A stretch of DNA of 64,000 bases, from assembly GCA_039918615.1 (NCBI GenBank), contig JBDSHG010000040.1, positions 1-64,000 on the forward strand, written 5' to 3'. The position numbers and the translations under genes were made by a program. Shown here piece by piece: positions 53,816-63,145 of this stretch (positions are counted from its first letter, which is position 1; every line of letters starts with the position of its first letter). The notes beneath the pieces are model-generated. The model was not told the origin of the DNA and did not search any database. It was given only the letters and a program-made list of their open reading frames with translations. This DNA is from FEN-1250 sp039918615 (GTDB taxonomy: Bacteria > Gemmatimonadota > Gemmatimonadetes > Gemmatimonadales > Gemmatimonadaceae).

Positions 53816-54798
53816 TGCTGCGCATCCTGCACGACACCAAAATCGATTTCATTCGACTGTGGAAAGTCACCACGGTCGTCACGCTGCTCTTCATCCTGCC
53901 GGGGCTGCTCTGGATCGGCGTGAGCAACTACAAGTACAGCATCGAGTTCACCGGCGGCACGCTCATGCAGGTGCGCTTTACGAAGGCGCCGAACATCGCC
54001 GACGTGCGCGCGACGCTCGACGAGGCCGGGATCAAGGGCGCCGAGATCACGCAGTTCGGAAGCGATCTCGAATACCTCATTCGGGCGCAGGATCCGCGGG
54101 CCGTCGCGCAGCAGACGCGCGGGGCCGAGTCGATCGCGACGCAGATCCAGGCCTCGCTCACGAAGAAGTTCGGCGCCGATGCGTACGCGGTGCGGCGGAC
54201 GGAAGCGGTCGGCCCGAAGGTGGGGGGTGAGCTGCGGCAGAAGGCGATCTATGCCATCCTGATCTCCTTTCTCGCGACGCTCGCCTATCTCGCGTGGCGC
54301 TTCGAGTGGCGGTTCGGCGTGGCCGCCGTCGTCGCGACCGCGCACGATATTCTCGCGACGCTGGCGTTCATCAAGTACGCCAACCTCGAGATCTCGCTGG
54401 TCGTCGTCGGCGGCATCCTGACGATGATCGGTTATTCACTCAACGACACGATCATCATCTTCGACCGCGTTCGAGAGAACCTTCGAAAGCGGCAGAAGGT
54501 TTCGCTCTACGACACGCTCAATCGCTCGGTGAACGAGACGCTGCCGCGCTCCGTCCTCACGCACGCGACGGTTTTCGCGACGTTGCTCGCGCTCGCGCTG
54601 CTCGGCGGTGAGGTGCTGAGGCCGTTCGCGCTCGTCATGCTGTTCGGCGTGGTGACGGGAACGTTCAGCTCGATCTACGTCGCTCCTCCGCTGCTGCTCT
54701 GGATCGAGACGAGGTGGCCGCGCTCGGCCGAAGAGAGCGGCGCGAGCGGACGCACGCGGAAGCCCGCGCCGCGCGGACCCGTCGCGATGAGCCGGTAG
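53815..54798 (+). CDS. secF: Protein translocase subunit SecF
   Basis: Works with SecD. 327 residues: first membrane segment near 20-38, SIEFTGGTLMQVRF, then five membrane segments with GYSLNDTIIIFDRVREN and NRSVNETLPRS. The basic C-terminus (RKPAPRGPVAMSR) is cytoplasmic. The ATG at 53815 is chosen because it overlaps the secD stop and gives the normal N-terminus. Confidence 0.96.
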   Translation: MLRILHDTKIDFIRLWKVTTVVTLLFILPGLLWIGVSNYKYSIEFTGGTLMQVRFTKAPNIADVRATLDEAGIKGAEITQFGSDLEYLIRAQDPRAVAQQTRGAESIATQIQASLTKKFGADAYAVRRTEAVGPKVGGELRQKAIYAILISFLATLAYLAWRFEWRFGVAAVVATAHDILATLAFIKYANLEISLVVVGGILTMIGYSLNDTIIIFDRVRENLRKRQKVSLYDTLNRSVNETLPRSVLTHATVFATLLALALLGGEVLRPFALVMLFGVVTGTFSSIYVAPPLLLWIETRWPRSAEESGASGRTRKPAPRGPVAMSR

Positions 54799-54825
54799 CG
54801 CGCGCGACGAACATTGGCGGCGCCG

Positions 54826-55602
54826 ATGCGCTTCATCGACAGTCACTCGCATCTCGCGGACGCGGTCTTCGATGAAGATCGCGTCGCGGTGATCGAGAGG
54901 GCGGCGGCCGCGGGTGCGGCCGCCGTCGTGTGCATTGGGGCATCGCTCGCGGACGCGGCTCGCGCGCGGGATCTGGCAGCGCACTTTTCGCTGCTGCGCT
55001 GGACGGCCGGGATCCATCCGCAGGAGGCCGGCACCTTCAACGCCGCCACCGATCTCCCTGCGCTCGAGGCGCTGCTCGATGCGGGCGCCGTCGCGATCGG
55101 CGAGTGCGGGCTGGACTTCCACTACGACGATGCGCCGAAGGACCGCCAGCACGAGGCCTTCGAGGCCCAGCTCGCGCTGGCGGCCGAGCGTTCGCTTCCG
55201 GTGATCGTGCACACCCGCGAGGCGGAGACGCACACCGGGATCATGATCGACCGTGCCGCGCGCGACGGCGTCATCGGCGTCCTCCACTGCTACACGGGAA
55301 GCCTCGCCCTCGCCCAGCGCGCGCTCGGCTATGGATGGTACGTCTCGTTCAGCGGCATCATCACCTTCAAGAGCTGGACGGATCTCGAGCTTCTTCGGGC
55401 CATTCCGGACGACCGCGTGCTCGTCGAAAGCGATGCGCCCTATCTCGCCCCCGTGCCGCGCCGGGGCAAGCGCAACGAGCCCGCATGGGTCGCGCACACC
55501 ATCGACCGCCTGGCCGATGTGCGGGGCATCGCGCCCGATCTGATGGCCAGCCGCTGCGCGGAGAATACCGAGCGCCTCTTCGGCTTCACCACGCACCCGT
55601 AG
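54826..55602 (+). CDS. tatD: TatD-family metal-dependent hydrolase
   Basis: Amidohydrolase-fold nuclease; TatD-type enzymes act as 3'-5' exonucleases or D-aminoacyl-tRNA-type hydrolases. Metal motif FIDSHSHLAD (His7, His9), Glu in GECGLDFHYD, His in VHTREA and the late ESDAPYLAP. Length 258 residues from ATG 54826; TTG 54814 would add four residues. It lies 27 bases after secF. Confidence 0.92.
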   Translation: MRFIDSHSHLADAVFDEDRVAVIERAAAAGAAAVVCIGASLADAARARDLAAHFSLLRWTAGIHPQEAGTFNAATDLPALEALLDAGAVAIGECGLDFHYDDAPKDRQHEAFEAQLALAAERSLPVIVHTREAETHTGIMIDRAARDGVIGVLHCYTGSLALAQRALGYGWYVSFSGIITFKSWTDLELLRAIPDDRVLVESDAPYLAPVPRRGKRNEPAWVAHTIDRLADVRGIAPDLMASRCAENTERLFGFTTHP

Positions 55603-55622
55603 CGCACCTGGCTCCGTTATCT

Positions 55623-55669
55623 TGGGAGAGCTATCATCATCGGTGAGTTCTCCCATTTCGCTTCGGAGG
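55623..55669 (+). promoter_or_regulatory. Possible regulatory leader of fhs
   Basis: TGGGAGA (55623-55629) pairs perfectly with TCTCCCA (55649-55655). The right arm (TCTCC, 55649-55653) can instead pair with the fhs Shine-Dalgarno sequence GGAGG (55665-55669). The two pairings exclude each other. No known riboswitch consensus was recognised. Confidence 0.35.
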
Positions 55670-55674
55670 CGAGT

Positions 55675-57351
55675 GTGGCCACAGTTCCGTCCGATATCGA
55701 GATCGCTCAGAACGCGAAGCTCCGTCCGATCGTGGATGTCGCCGCGGATCTCGGGCTGAAGGCGGACGAGATCGATCTCTACGGCAAGTACAAGGCGAAG
55801 ATCGATCTCGATGTCTCGCAACGTCCCGCGAAAGGGCAGCTCGTGCTCGTCACCGGCGTGAATCCGACGGCCGCCGGCGAGGGAAAGAGCACGACACTCG
55901 TCGGTCTCACGCAGGCGATGCGCCGCCTCGGCAAGAATGCGGTGCTCTGCATGCGCGAGCCGAGCATGGGTCCGGTGTTCGGTGTGAAGGGTGGCGCCGC
56001 GGGCGGTGGTTACGCGCAGGTCGTGCCGATGGAGGACATCAACCTCCACTTCACCGGCGATTTTCACGCGATTGCCTCCGCGCACAACCTGCTGTCGGCG
56101 CTGCTCGACAACCATCTCACGCAGGGGAACACGCTCAACGTGGATCCGCGCCGTATCACCTGGCCGCGCACCATCGACATGAACGATCGCGCGCTCCGGG
56201 ATGCCGTCATCGGCCTCGGCGGCGTCGCGAACGGCGTCGTGCGCGAGGAGCGGTGGGTGATCGTCCCCGCGAGTGAAGTGATGGCGATCGTCGCGCTCGC
56301 ATCGAGCCGCGAGGATCTCGAGGCTCGGCTCGCGCGCATCGTCGTGGGCGCGACGGCCGGCGCGAAGCGCGATCCCATTCGCGCGAGCGATCTCAAGGCC
56401 GTCGGCGCGATGAGCCTTCTGCTCAAGGACGCGATCAGACCGAATCTCGTGCAGACGCTCGAGGGCGGTCCTGCGATCGTGCACGCTGGTCCGTTCGGCA
56501 ACATCGCCCACGGCTGCAACAGCGTCATCGCGACGAAGACCGGACTCGCGCTCGCCGACATCGTGCTCACCGAGGCAGGTTTCGGCTCCGATCTCGGCGC
56601 CGAGAAGTTCTTCGACATCAAGTGCCGCTCGGCCGGTCTCAAGCCGGAGGTCGCCGTGGTCGTCGCGACGGTGCGCGCGCTCAAGCTCAATGGCGGTGCG
56701 AACAAGAAGAATCTCGCCACGGAAGATCTCGGCGCGCTCGAGAAGGGACTTCCGAATCTCTCGCTGCACATCGAGAACGTCGCGCAGTTCGGCGTGCCGG
56801 TGATCGTCGCGATCAACCGGTTTCTCACCGACAGCGATGCCGAGCTCGCGATGATTGCGGATTTTGCACGCAAGCACAAGGTTCGTGTCGCACTGAACGA
56901 GGTGTGGGAGAAGGGTGGCGAGGGCGGAGAGGAGCTCGCGCGCGAGGTGTTGGATGCGCTCGAGAAGGACGAGTCGGCGTTCCATCCATTGTACGATGTG
57001 AAGCAGCCGATCAAGGCGAAGATCGACATCATCGTCCGCAAGGTGTACGGCGGCGATGGCGCGGACTACTCCGTGAAGGCGGATCGTGCGATCGAGTACC
57101 TCGAGTCCATCGGGCTCGGCGAGACGCCGGTATGCATGGCGAAGACGCAGTACTCCGTCACCGACGACGCCACGATCATGGGACGCCCAACGGGCTTCCG
57201 CATCAACGTCAACGAAGTCTATCCCGTCGCGGGCGCGGGCTTCGTCGTGGCGCAGGCGGGTGACATCATGACGATGCCGGGGCTGCCGAAGGAGCCGTCA
57301 GCCGAAAAGATGAGTATTACGAAGGACGGCACGATCACGGGGCTCTTTTAG
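55675..57351 (+). CDS. fhs: Formate-tetrahydrofolate ligase
   Basis: Makes 10-formyl-tetrahydrofolate from formate, ATP and tetrahydrofolate, feeding one-carbon units to purine and fMet synthesis. 558 residues with the P-loop NPTAAGEGKSTT, EPSMGPVFGVKGGAAGGGY, and PGLPKEPSAEKM near the end. Start is GTG 55675 with GGAGG five bases upstream. It lies between tatD and ridA. Confidence 0.96.
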   Translation: MATVPSDIEIAQNAKLRPIVDVAADLGLKADEIDLYGKYKAKIDLDVSQRPAKGQLVLVTGVNPTAAGEGKSTTLVGLTQAMRRLGKNAVLCMREPSMGPVFGVKGGAAGGGYAQVVPMEDINLHFTGDFHAIASAHNLLSALLDNHLTQGNTLNVDPRRITWPRTIDMNDRALRDAVIGLGGVANGVVREERWVIVPASEVMAIVALASSREDLEARLARIVVGATAGAKRDPIRASDLKAVGAMSLLLKDAIRPNLVQTLEGGPAIVHAGPFGNIAHGCNSVIATKTGLALADIVLTEAGFGSDLGAEKFFDIKCRSAGLKPEVAVVVATVRALKLNGGANKKNLATEDLGALEKGLPNLSLHIENVAQFGVPVIVAINRFLTDSDAELAMIADFARKHKVRVALNEVWEKGGEGGEELAREVLDALEKDESAFHPLYDVKQPIKAKIDIIVRKVYGGDGADYSVKADRAIEYLESIGLGETPVCMAKTQYSVTDDATIMGRPTGFRINVNEVYPVAGAGFVVAQAGDIMTMPGLPKEPSAEKMSITKDGTITGLF

Positions 57352-57399
57352 CCTGTGGTCCCGCCGCTACCGCGTTGTCTACTACTGCAAGGGGGACGT

Positions 57400-57786
57400 G
57401 TGGCGCACCAGCGTATCGAGACTCAGACTGCACCTGCCGCGATCGGCCCGTACTCCCAGGGGATCGTTGCCGGCGGCTTTCTCTTCACTGCAGGACAGAT
57501 CGCGCTCGATCCAAAGTCCGGCAAGATCGTCGACGGCGGAATCGTCGAGCAGACCACGCGTGTGCTCGAGAATCTCCGCGAGGTACTCGCGAAGGCGGGT
57601 GCGACGTGGACCGATGTCGTTCGCAGCACGGTCTATCTCATGGATCTCGCCGACTTCCCGACGGTGAACGAGATCTACGGCAAGCACTTCGGCAGTGCGC
57701 GTCCCGCTCGCTCGACGGTGCAAGTGGCGGCGCTCCCGCGCGGCGGGCTGATCGAGATCGATCTCATCGCGCAGATCCACGCGTGA
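57400..57786 (+). CDS. ridA: RidA-family enamine/imine deaminase
   Basis: Clears reactive enamine/imine intermediates from pyridoxal-phosphate enzymes. 128 residues with AAIGPYSQGIVAGG and the C-terminal RSTVQVAALPRGGLIEID, including the conserved Arg that binds carboxylate. Start is GTG 57400, which has GGGGG four bases upstream and gives the usual length; an upstream start at 57355 would add 15 non-conserved residues. Confidence 0.92.
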   Translation: MAHQRIETQTAPAAIGPYSQGIVAGGFLFTAGQIALDPKSGKIVDGGIVEQTTRVLENLREVLAKAGATWTDVVRSTVYLMDLADFPTVNEIYGKHFGSARPARSTVQVAALPRGGLIEIDLIAQIHA

Positions 57787-57814
57787 TGGCGAGAGCGCAC
57801 CGGCGTGCGCGGTC

Positions 57815-58423
57815 GTGACTGTCGTGGCGAGGGCGTTGGCATTCGTGTGCGTGCTGTCGCTGCTCGCGGCTGGCGCAACGGCGCACGCGCAGGTCGCCGA
57901 CAGCGCGCGCATCGGCATCGCTCCGCAGCGCGACAGCACGCGCGACATTCCCGTGCAGCTGCGCGCTCGGACGGCGGCGGATTCGCTCAGCGATCGCCGC
58001 GATTCCGTGCTCAACGCCGGTCCTCCGATTCGTCCGAAAACCGCGCTCCTTCGCTCGCTGCTGATCCCCGGTTGGGGGCAGGCCTCACTCGACCGGGGCA
58101 CCGCGGGCGCGACGTACTTCGCGCTCGAGGCGGGCTCCATCGCGATGCTGATCTTCGCGAAGCACGAGCTGGCCACCGCGCGCCGCGCCGCGGCCGACAG
58201 CACTTTCCTCGATGATTCCACCTATGGCCCGCCGCCGGAGCTCGCGGGCCGTGTGCGCGTGCGCAGGCTGCAGGTCGAGGATTGGGCCGCACTGATCTTC
58301 TTCACCCACCTCTTCTCCGCCGCCGACGCGTTCGTGTCGGCGCACCTGTGGGACGTGCGCGTGCAGGTGCACGGCGGGCAGGAAGACCGGTCCGCGACGG
58401 TGTCTGCGTCGATTCCATTTTGA
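57815..58423 (+). CDS. DUF5683-like exported/membrane protein
   Basis: 202 residues. Signal peptide at 1-25 (VVARALAFVCVLSLLAAGAT), then a Ser/Asp/Arg-rich linker and the SLLIPGWGQASLDRG motif typical of DUF5683 and related small membrane proteins of Bacteroidota/Gemmatimonadota. Two more hydrophobic stretches follow. Function unknown. GTG start; its TGA overlaps the murI TTG. Confidence 0.75.
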   Translation: MTVVARALAFVCVLSLLAAGATAHAQVADSARIGIAPQRDSTRDIPVQLRARTAADSLSDRRDSVLNAGPPIRPKTALLRSLLIPGWGQASLDRGTAGATYFALEAGSIAMLIFAKHELATARRAAADSTFLDDSTYGPPPELAGRVRVRRLQVEDWAALIFFTHLFSAADAFVSAHLWDVRVQVHGGQEDRSATVSASIPF

Positions 58424-59229
58424 GCGACAGCAGCGCACCAGTCGGCGTCTTCGATTCGGGGATCGGCGGTCTCACCGTGGTGCGCGAGATCGAGCGGCAG
58501 CTGCCGCACGAGCGCATCATTTACTTCGGCGATACGGCTCGCGTGCCGTACGGTCCGAAGAGCCCGGAAACCGTGCAGCGTTACAGCCGCGAGATTGCCG
58601 ACTGGCTGGTCGGCGAGGGTGTGAAGGCCATCGTCGTCGCGTGCAACACCGCGACGGCGCACGCGCTGCCGATGCTGCGCGAGTACGTCGCGCTGCCGGT
58701 GATTGGGGTGGTGGAGCCCGGCGCGCGTGCCGCGATGCGCACCACGCGTTCCGGCGTCGTGGGCGTCATCGGAACGGCGGGGACCATCGCCTCCGGCGCG
58801 TACGAGCGCGCGATCCACGCGATCGAGCCCGCTGCGCGCGTTGTAGCGCGCGCGTGCCCGCTCTTCGTCCCGCTGGTCGAGGAGGGATGGACCGACCGCG
58901 AGGCGACTCGGCTCATCGCGCTCGAATATCTCGAGCCGCTCGCCGACGCACAGGTGGACACGATCGTGCTCGGGTGCACGCACTATCCGCTGCTCGCGCC
59001 GATGCTCGCGGAGCTCACGCAGCCCGGTGTGCTGCTCATCGACAGCGCGGCGGAGACCGCCGCCGAGACGCGCCGGACGCTGATCGAGCACGACCTCGTT
59101 GCGCCGCACCGTGCGGAAACGCCGGTGCATCGCTTCGTCGCCTCCGACGATCCCGACCGGTTCCTACGCGTCGGCCAGCGCTTCCTCGGCTCGACGATCG
59201 ATCGCGTCGAGAAGGTCACCCTCGGATGA
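58420..59229 (+). CDS. murI: Glutamate racemase
   Basis: Makes D-glutamate for peptidoglycan. Both catalytic Cys are present: Cys75 in VVACNTATA and Cys186 in LGCTHYPLL; the N-terminus is PVGVFDSGIGGLTV. 269 residues. Start is TTG 58420, overlapping the previous stop (TTGA). The last 66 bases overlap the convergent LpxH-like gene. Confidence 0.95.
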   Translation: MSDSSAPVGVFDSGIGGLTVVREIERQLPHERIIYFGDTARVPYGPKSPETVQRYSREIADWLVGEGVKAIVVACNTATAHALPMLREYVALPVIGVVEPGARAAMRTTRSGVVGVIGTAGTIASGAYERAIHAIEPAARVVARACPLFVPLVEEGWTDREATRLIALEYLEPLADAQVDTIVLGCTHYPLLAPMLAELTQPGVLLIDSAAETAAETRRTLIEHDLVAPHRAETPVHRFVASDDPDRFLRVGQRFLGSTIDRVEKVTLG

Positions 59230-59949
59230 GCCGGTCCACGCGCGCAGCTCGATGCGCTCCGGTCGAATCGCGAGATAGGTGTGGCGATTCACCCACGCGC
59301 CCGGATTCGCGTACACGCCGCCGGTCGGCACGCGCTCGAGCGTCGTGACGTGCGAGTGACCGAAGGCGACGAGCTCCGTCTCGCGATGCGCCGCGAGATA
59401 GTCGTGCGCCACGGCGCGCAGCCCGCTCCCGCCATCCGAGGCACCGTGCGACCGACTGCGATTCGACGTGCCGCTCGCCAGACGCGTGGCGAGATCGGGG
59501 TGGAGTGCGCCGAAGGCGCGAATCGCGAGCGGATTTCGCATGATGCGCTTGAACCCGCGATAGCTGCGGTCCTCGCGCACTCGCCGTCCGTCGCCGTGCG
59601 CGACGTGCCCGCGCCAGCCACCGAGCTCCCCGTTCCAGGCGCCGTGCACGAGCCGCGCGCCGATCTCGCGCGTGAGCACGTCGCCTCCCCACGCATCGTG
59701 GTTCCCGGCCACGATCATTACGGGCTTCCCGGCGTCCACGAGCGCGGCGAGCGCACCGAGCACGCGCACGTGTCCGCGCGGGATCACGGTGCGCCACTCG
59801 TACCAGAAGTCGAAGAGATCGCCATTGATCACGACCGATCCGGCGTGCTGTCGCGCGAAGTCGAAGAAGGCGGCCACCGCTCGCTCGTGTCCGGTCGGCG
59901 CGGCGCCGAGGTGCGCATCGGACATGAGGAAGCACGGCGCGGGGAGCAT
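59164..59949 (-). CDS. LpxH-like metallophosphoesterase (UDP-2,3-diacylglucosamine hydrolase family)
   Basis: Two-metal phosphoesterase. Motifs in order: MSDAHLG, NGDLFDFWYE, GNHDAWGG, HGDG and FGHSHV. The NGDLFDFW motif is that of LpxH, which hydrolyses UDP-2,3-diacyl-GlcN to lipid X in lipid A synthesis, and lptE nearby supports this. Length 261 residues from ATG 59949 (GTG 59955 possible). Its 3' end overlaps murI tail to tail by 66 bases. Confidence 0.8.
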   Translation of the reverse strand: MLPAPCFLMSDAHLGAAPTGHERAVAAFFDFARQHAGSVVINGDLFDFWYEWRTVIPRGHVRVLGALAALVDAGKPVMIVAGNHDAWGGDVLTREIGARLVHGAWNGELGGWRGHVAHGDGRRVREDRSYRGFKRIMRNPLAIRAFGALHPDLATRLASGTSNRSRSHGASDGGSGLRAVAHDYLAAHRETELVAFGHSHVTTLERVPTGGVYANPGAWVNRHTYLAIRPERIELRAWTGSSEGDLLDAIDRRAEEALADA

Positions 59950-60020
59950 GCGCACATTCTAGCCGTCGGCGGCACGCATTACAAACGTCGCGGCGTGCAC
60001 TGCACGAACGCGCAGCGATC

Positions 60021-60446
60021 ATGACGCCGGAATCGGTGACCGAGCTGCGCGTTCGCTACGCGGAAACGGATCAGATGGGCGTCGTCTATCACGCCAACTA
60101 TCTCGTCTGGTGCGAGATCGCGCGCACGGATCTCATCCGCACCCTGGGCGCCAGCTATCGCGAGCTCGAGGAGGAGCGCGGCATTCGTCTCGCAGTCTCC
60201 GAGGCGTCCGTGCGATACATTGCAGCGGCGCGCTACGACGACCGCATTCGCGTGGAGACGCGCCTCAGTCGCGTGACCTCGCGGACTCTGATCTTCGACT
60301 ACACCATCCTGAATGCCGACAGCCTCCAGCGCCTCGCAATTGCCAGCACGACGCTCATCTCCCTCGACGCCGCGAACCGCGTCACCGTGCTCCCGACGGA
60401 CGTGCGACGCGCGCTGTCCGGCGACGCCCCGTTCGATGCTCGGTAG
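60021..60446 (+). CDS. Acyl-CoA thioesterase of the YbgC/4HBT family
   Basis: Hot-dog fold thioesterase of 141 residues. The active-site text RYAETDQMGVVYHANYLVW with the catalytic Asp is typical of YbgC. Substrate chain length unknown. In proteobacteria ybgC sits with tol-pal; here it lies before a HEAT/cyclophilin lipoprotein gene (11-base overlap). Confidence 0.88.
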   Translation: MTPESVTELRVRYAETDQMGVVYHANYLVWCEIARTDLIRTLGASYRELEEERGIRLAVSEASVRYIAAARYDDRIRVETRLSRVTSRTLIFDYTILNADSLQRLAIASTTLISLDAANRVTVLPTDVRRALSGDAPFDAR

Positions 60447-62484
60447 CGGCGTGCGCGCGGCCAGCGCGCTCGCCGTGTGCGCGGCGATGCTCGCCGGATG
60501 CGCGACGAGCGGCGCGGGCGCCGGCGCGCACGCCGCGTCCGCGCCGGTCGACGTCGCGCGCTACGGTCGCCTGCTCGCGATGGCCGATGAACGCCGCGTC
60601 GACACCGCGCTCCTCCAGGGGATCTTCCGCTCGGGCTCCGCACCCGAGCGCGCGGCCGCGGCGCTCGCGGTGGGGCAGGTGCACGGTGTCGCGCTCGCGC
60701 CCACACTCCGCACGCTGCTCACCGATCGCGACACGGCGGTCGCCTCCAACGCCGCCTACGCGCTGGGGCTGCTCGCCGACTCCGGCTCCATCGCTGCGCT
60801 CGCACGCGCGCTCGACGCGTCGCCAGCGGTGGGCTATAACGCCGCGTGGGCACTCGGTCAGATCGGCGAGCCCGCGCGCGCCGCAATCGTCGCGGGGCTC
60901 ACGCCCGCTGCCGCGCAGAAGGCGCTCACGGCGCGCGTGCAGGGCGCGCTGCTCCTGGCGACCTTTCCGCTCAAGCCCGTCCCCGTCGACGCGATTCGTC
61001 CGTGGCTCAGAGACTCGAGCGCGCTCGTGCGCTGGAGCGCCGTGTATGCACTCGCCCGCACGTACGCGGCCGCGGGTGTGCGCGATCTCCTCCCGCTCGC
61101 CTCCGACACGAGTGGGGAGGTGCGCGCGCAGGTCGCGCGCGCATTCTCCCATCGCGGCGCCGGAGACTCGCTCGCCGCGCTCGTGCGCGCCCCGCTCGCG
61201 ACGCTCGCCGGCGATCCGGATCCGCACGTCCGCATCAACGCGCTCCACTCGCTCGCGACCCTCGGCGCCTCGAGCAAACAGCTCGTCGTGCACGCTACCC
61301 TCGATCCCGATGCGAACGTACGCGTCACGGCCGCGCAGGAGCTCGGCAGTGTGCTGGACAACTCGCGCGCGCAGTGGATGGCCGCATGGAAGGCTGATAC
61401 CGGCTTCATGTATCGGCGAAGCCTCCTGGCATCCGCGCTGTCGCAGGACCTCGTCCTTCCCGCCGCCGAGATGGATGAGCCGGACAGTTGGGGACATCAG
61501 GGCGACTGGCGATTGCGCGCGGCAGTTGCAGAGGCAGGCGGTGCGTCGCCGACCATCCTGCGCATGCGCGAGGTCTCGCTGCCGTTCTCGCGCGATCCCG
61601 ATCCCCGCGTGCGCGCCGTCGCCTACGCAGCGCTCGCACCGCACGCCGACACCGCCGACTCGCATCCGTGGCGCCGGGAATACATGGAGTTCGGGCTCAT
61701 CGACGCGGATGTCATCGTGCGCGCCACGGCGATCGCCTCGCTCGAAGGGCAGGCGACGGCCGCCGAAGTTCCGCTCATGCTCGAGAGCTATCGCCGCTCC
61801 GAAGCGGACACGGTCAACGATGCGCGCCTCGCTGCAGTTCGTTTCTTCATCGCCGCATGGCAGCACGACAGCACGCACTTCGCCGACTCGGTCACGCGCG
61901 CGCTCCGTGCACTCCCGGCGCCGGCCGACATGCTCACGCGCAGCGCCGCGGATTCGTTCACCTTGCTCGCGAGCTGGCGCCGCGCGCCGCTTCCGCCGTC
62001 GAGGCCCGCATCGTGGTACGAGGCGATCGTCCGCACTCGCATCCTCCCCGCGCTCGGCGGCAAGCTCCCGCGCGCGGAGATCGTCACGGTGCGCGGCACG
62101 ATCACGCTCGAGCTCTATCCTGTCGATGCGCCACTCACTGTCGAGAACTTCCTGACCCTCGCGGCGAGCAATTACTACGATGATGGGAGCTTCTTCCGCG
62201 TCGTCCCGAACTTCGTGGCGCAGGATGGCGACCATCGCGGCGACGGCTCCGGCGGTCTCGCGTATTCCATTCGCGATGAGTTCAATCCGCGGCGGTACGA
62301 GCGAGGCTCGCTCGGCATGGCCCTCTCCGGTCCCGATACGGGGGGGAGCCAGTACTTCATGACCGTCGCGCCCGACCCCCACCTCGATGGCCGCTACACC
62401 GTCTTCGGACGCGTCATCAGTGGCTTTGACGCGCTCGACGCGCTCGTGCAGGGAGACCATCTCGAGCGCATTCGTGGTCTTTAG
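60436..62484 (+). CDS. Lipoprotein with HEAT repeats and C-terminal cyclophilin domain
   Basis: 682 residues. A lipoprotein signal peptide ends in LAGC (Cys about 22). Residues about 45-520 are Ala/Leu/Arg-rich helical HEAT-type repeats (AAYALGLLADSGSIAALARA and similar). The C-terminal 150 residues are a cyclophilin-type peptidyl-prolyl isomerase: TLELYPVDAPLTVENF, FFRVVPNFVAQDGD (catalytic Arg) and GSQYFMTVAPDPHLDGRYT. Probably a periplasmic folding factor held to a membrane. ATG 60436 overlaps the thioesterase stop. Confidence 0.85.
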   Translation: MLGSGVRAASALAVCAAMLAGCATSGAGAGAHAASAPVDVARYGRLLAMADERRVDTALLQGIFRSGSAPERAAAALAVGQVHGVALAPTLRTLLTDRDTAVASNAAYALGLLADSGSIAALARALDASPAVGYNAAWALGQIGEPARAAIVAGLTPAAAQKALTARVQGALLLATFPLKPVPVDAIRPWLRDSSALVRWSAVYALARTYAAAGVRDLLPLASDTSGEVRAQVARAFSHRGAGDSLAALVRAPLATLAGDPDPHVRINALHSLATLGASSKQLVVHATLDPDANVRVTAAQELGSVLDNSRAQWMAAWKADTGFMYRRSLLASALSQDLVLPAAEMDEPDSWGHQGDWRLRAAVAEAGGASPTILRMREVSLPFSRDPDPRVRAVAYAALAPHADTADSHPWRREYMEFGLIDADVIVRATAIASLEGQATAAEVPLMLESYRRSEADTVNDARLAAVRFFIAAWQHDSTHFADSVTRALRALPAPADMLTRSAADSFTLLASWRRAPLPPSRPASWYEAIVRTRILPALGGKLPRAEIVTVRGTITLELYPVDAPLTVENFLTLAASNYYDDGSFFRVVPNFVAQDGDHRGDGSGGLAYSIRDEFNPRRYERGSLGMALSGPDTGGSQYFMTVAPDPHLDGRYTVFGRVISGFDALDALVQGDHLERIRGL

Positions 62485-62515
62485 CGCCACGTCTCCGCGC
62501 CGGCGGGGTACGAAG

Positions 62516-63145
62516 ATGATGCGTTTGGTCCGTCCCCTCGCCGCCGTGCTGCTCGTTGCCACGGCATGTTCGCCGCGGGCGCATCCGCTCGCAGGCGTCC
62601 CCTCGCCGCGGCCCGTCCCCTCGTCCGAACTCCCGCCGGTGCACCGGAAGATCGTCTTCCAGTGGGACTATTCCCAACCCGAGCTCCGCATCCGCGGCGA
62701 CGGAGTCGCCCGCATTGCCGCCCCCGACAGCGCTCGCCTCGATTTCTTTGTGAACGGGCAGGGCACCGGCCACGCGTTGCTCGTAGGCGATGACATACGT
62801 CTGCAGGATGGGCAGGAGTCGATGCGCAACTTCCTGCCGCCGGCACCGCTGCTCTGGGCGGCGCTCGGCCGACTGCACGTTCCCGCTGCAGCCGACACCA
62901 CCGTACGCGTTGACTCGGACACTCTGCGTGTCGACATTGGACATCAACCAGGCTGGCGAGCGACCTTCGACGGAGCGCAACTCCGCCGGCTCGAGCTGAT
63001 CGACGGCGGGCGTATTCCGCAGTGGGTCTCGCGTCCCGCTGCTGGTCCGATTCGCTACGAGCAACCGCACCTGCGACGTACGCTTCTACTCACGATCTCG
63101 CGCGTTGACACTGTTCCCGGATTCGATGCTGCGATCTGGCGGTAG
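62516..63145 (+). CDS. Hypothetical lipoprotein, possibly LolA/LolB-like
   Basis: 209 residues. Signal peptide MMRLVRPLAAVLLVATAC with the lipid Cys at 18. The mature part is beta-rich (IVFQWDYSQPELRIRGDGVA, VGDDIRLQDGQ, PGWRATFDGAQLRRLEL), a pattern reminiscent of the LolA/LolB lipoprotein-carrier fold, but the sequence match is too weak to name it. ATG 62516 has GGGG upstream. Its end overlaps lptE by 20 bases. Confidence 0.65.
   Translation: MMRLVRPLAAVLLVATACSPRAHPLAGVPSPRPVPSSELPPVHRKIVFQWDYSQPELRIRGDGVARIAAPDSARLDFFVNGQGTGHALLVGDDIRLQDGQESMRNFLPPAPLLWAALGRLHVPAAADTTVRVDSDTLRVDIGHQPGWRATFDGAQLRRLELIDGGRIPQWVSRPAAGPIRYEQPHLRRTLLLTISRVDTVPGFDAAIWR

Noticed and set aside
55623..55675. Known tetrahydrofolate riboswitch
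   Set aside because: Too short and none of the conserved core of the known folate riboswitches could be placed.
54436..56985. Open frame of about 850 codons antisense to secF, tatD and fhs
   Set aside because: Composition of a frame shadow (Arg, Glu, His, Asp); no motif; crosses three clear genes.
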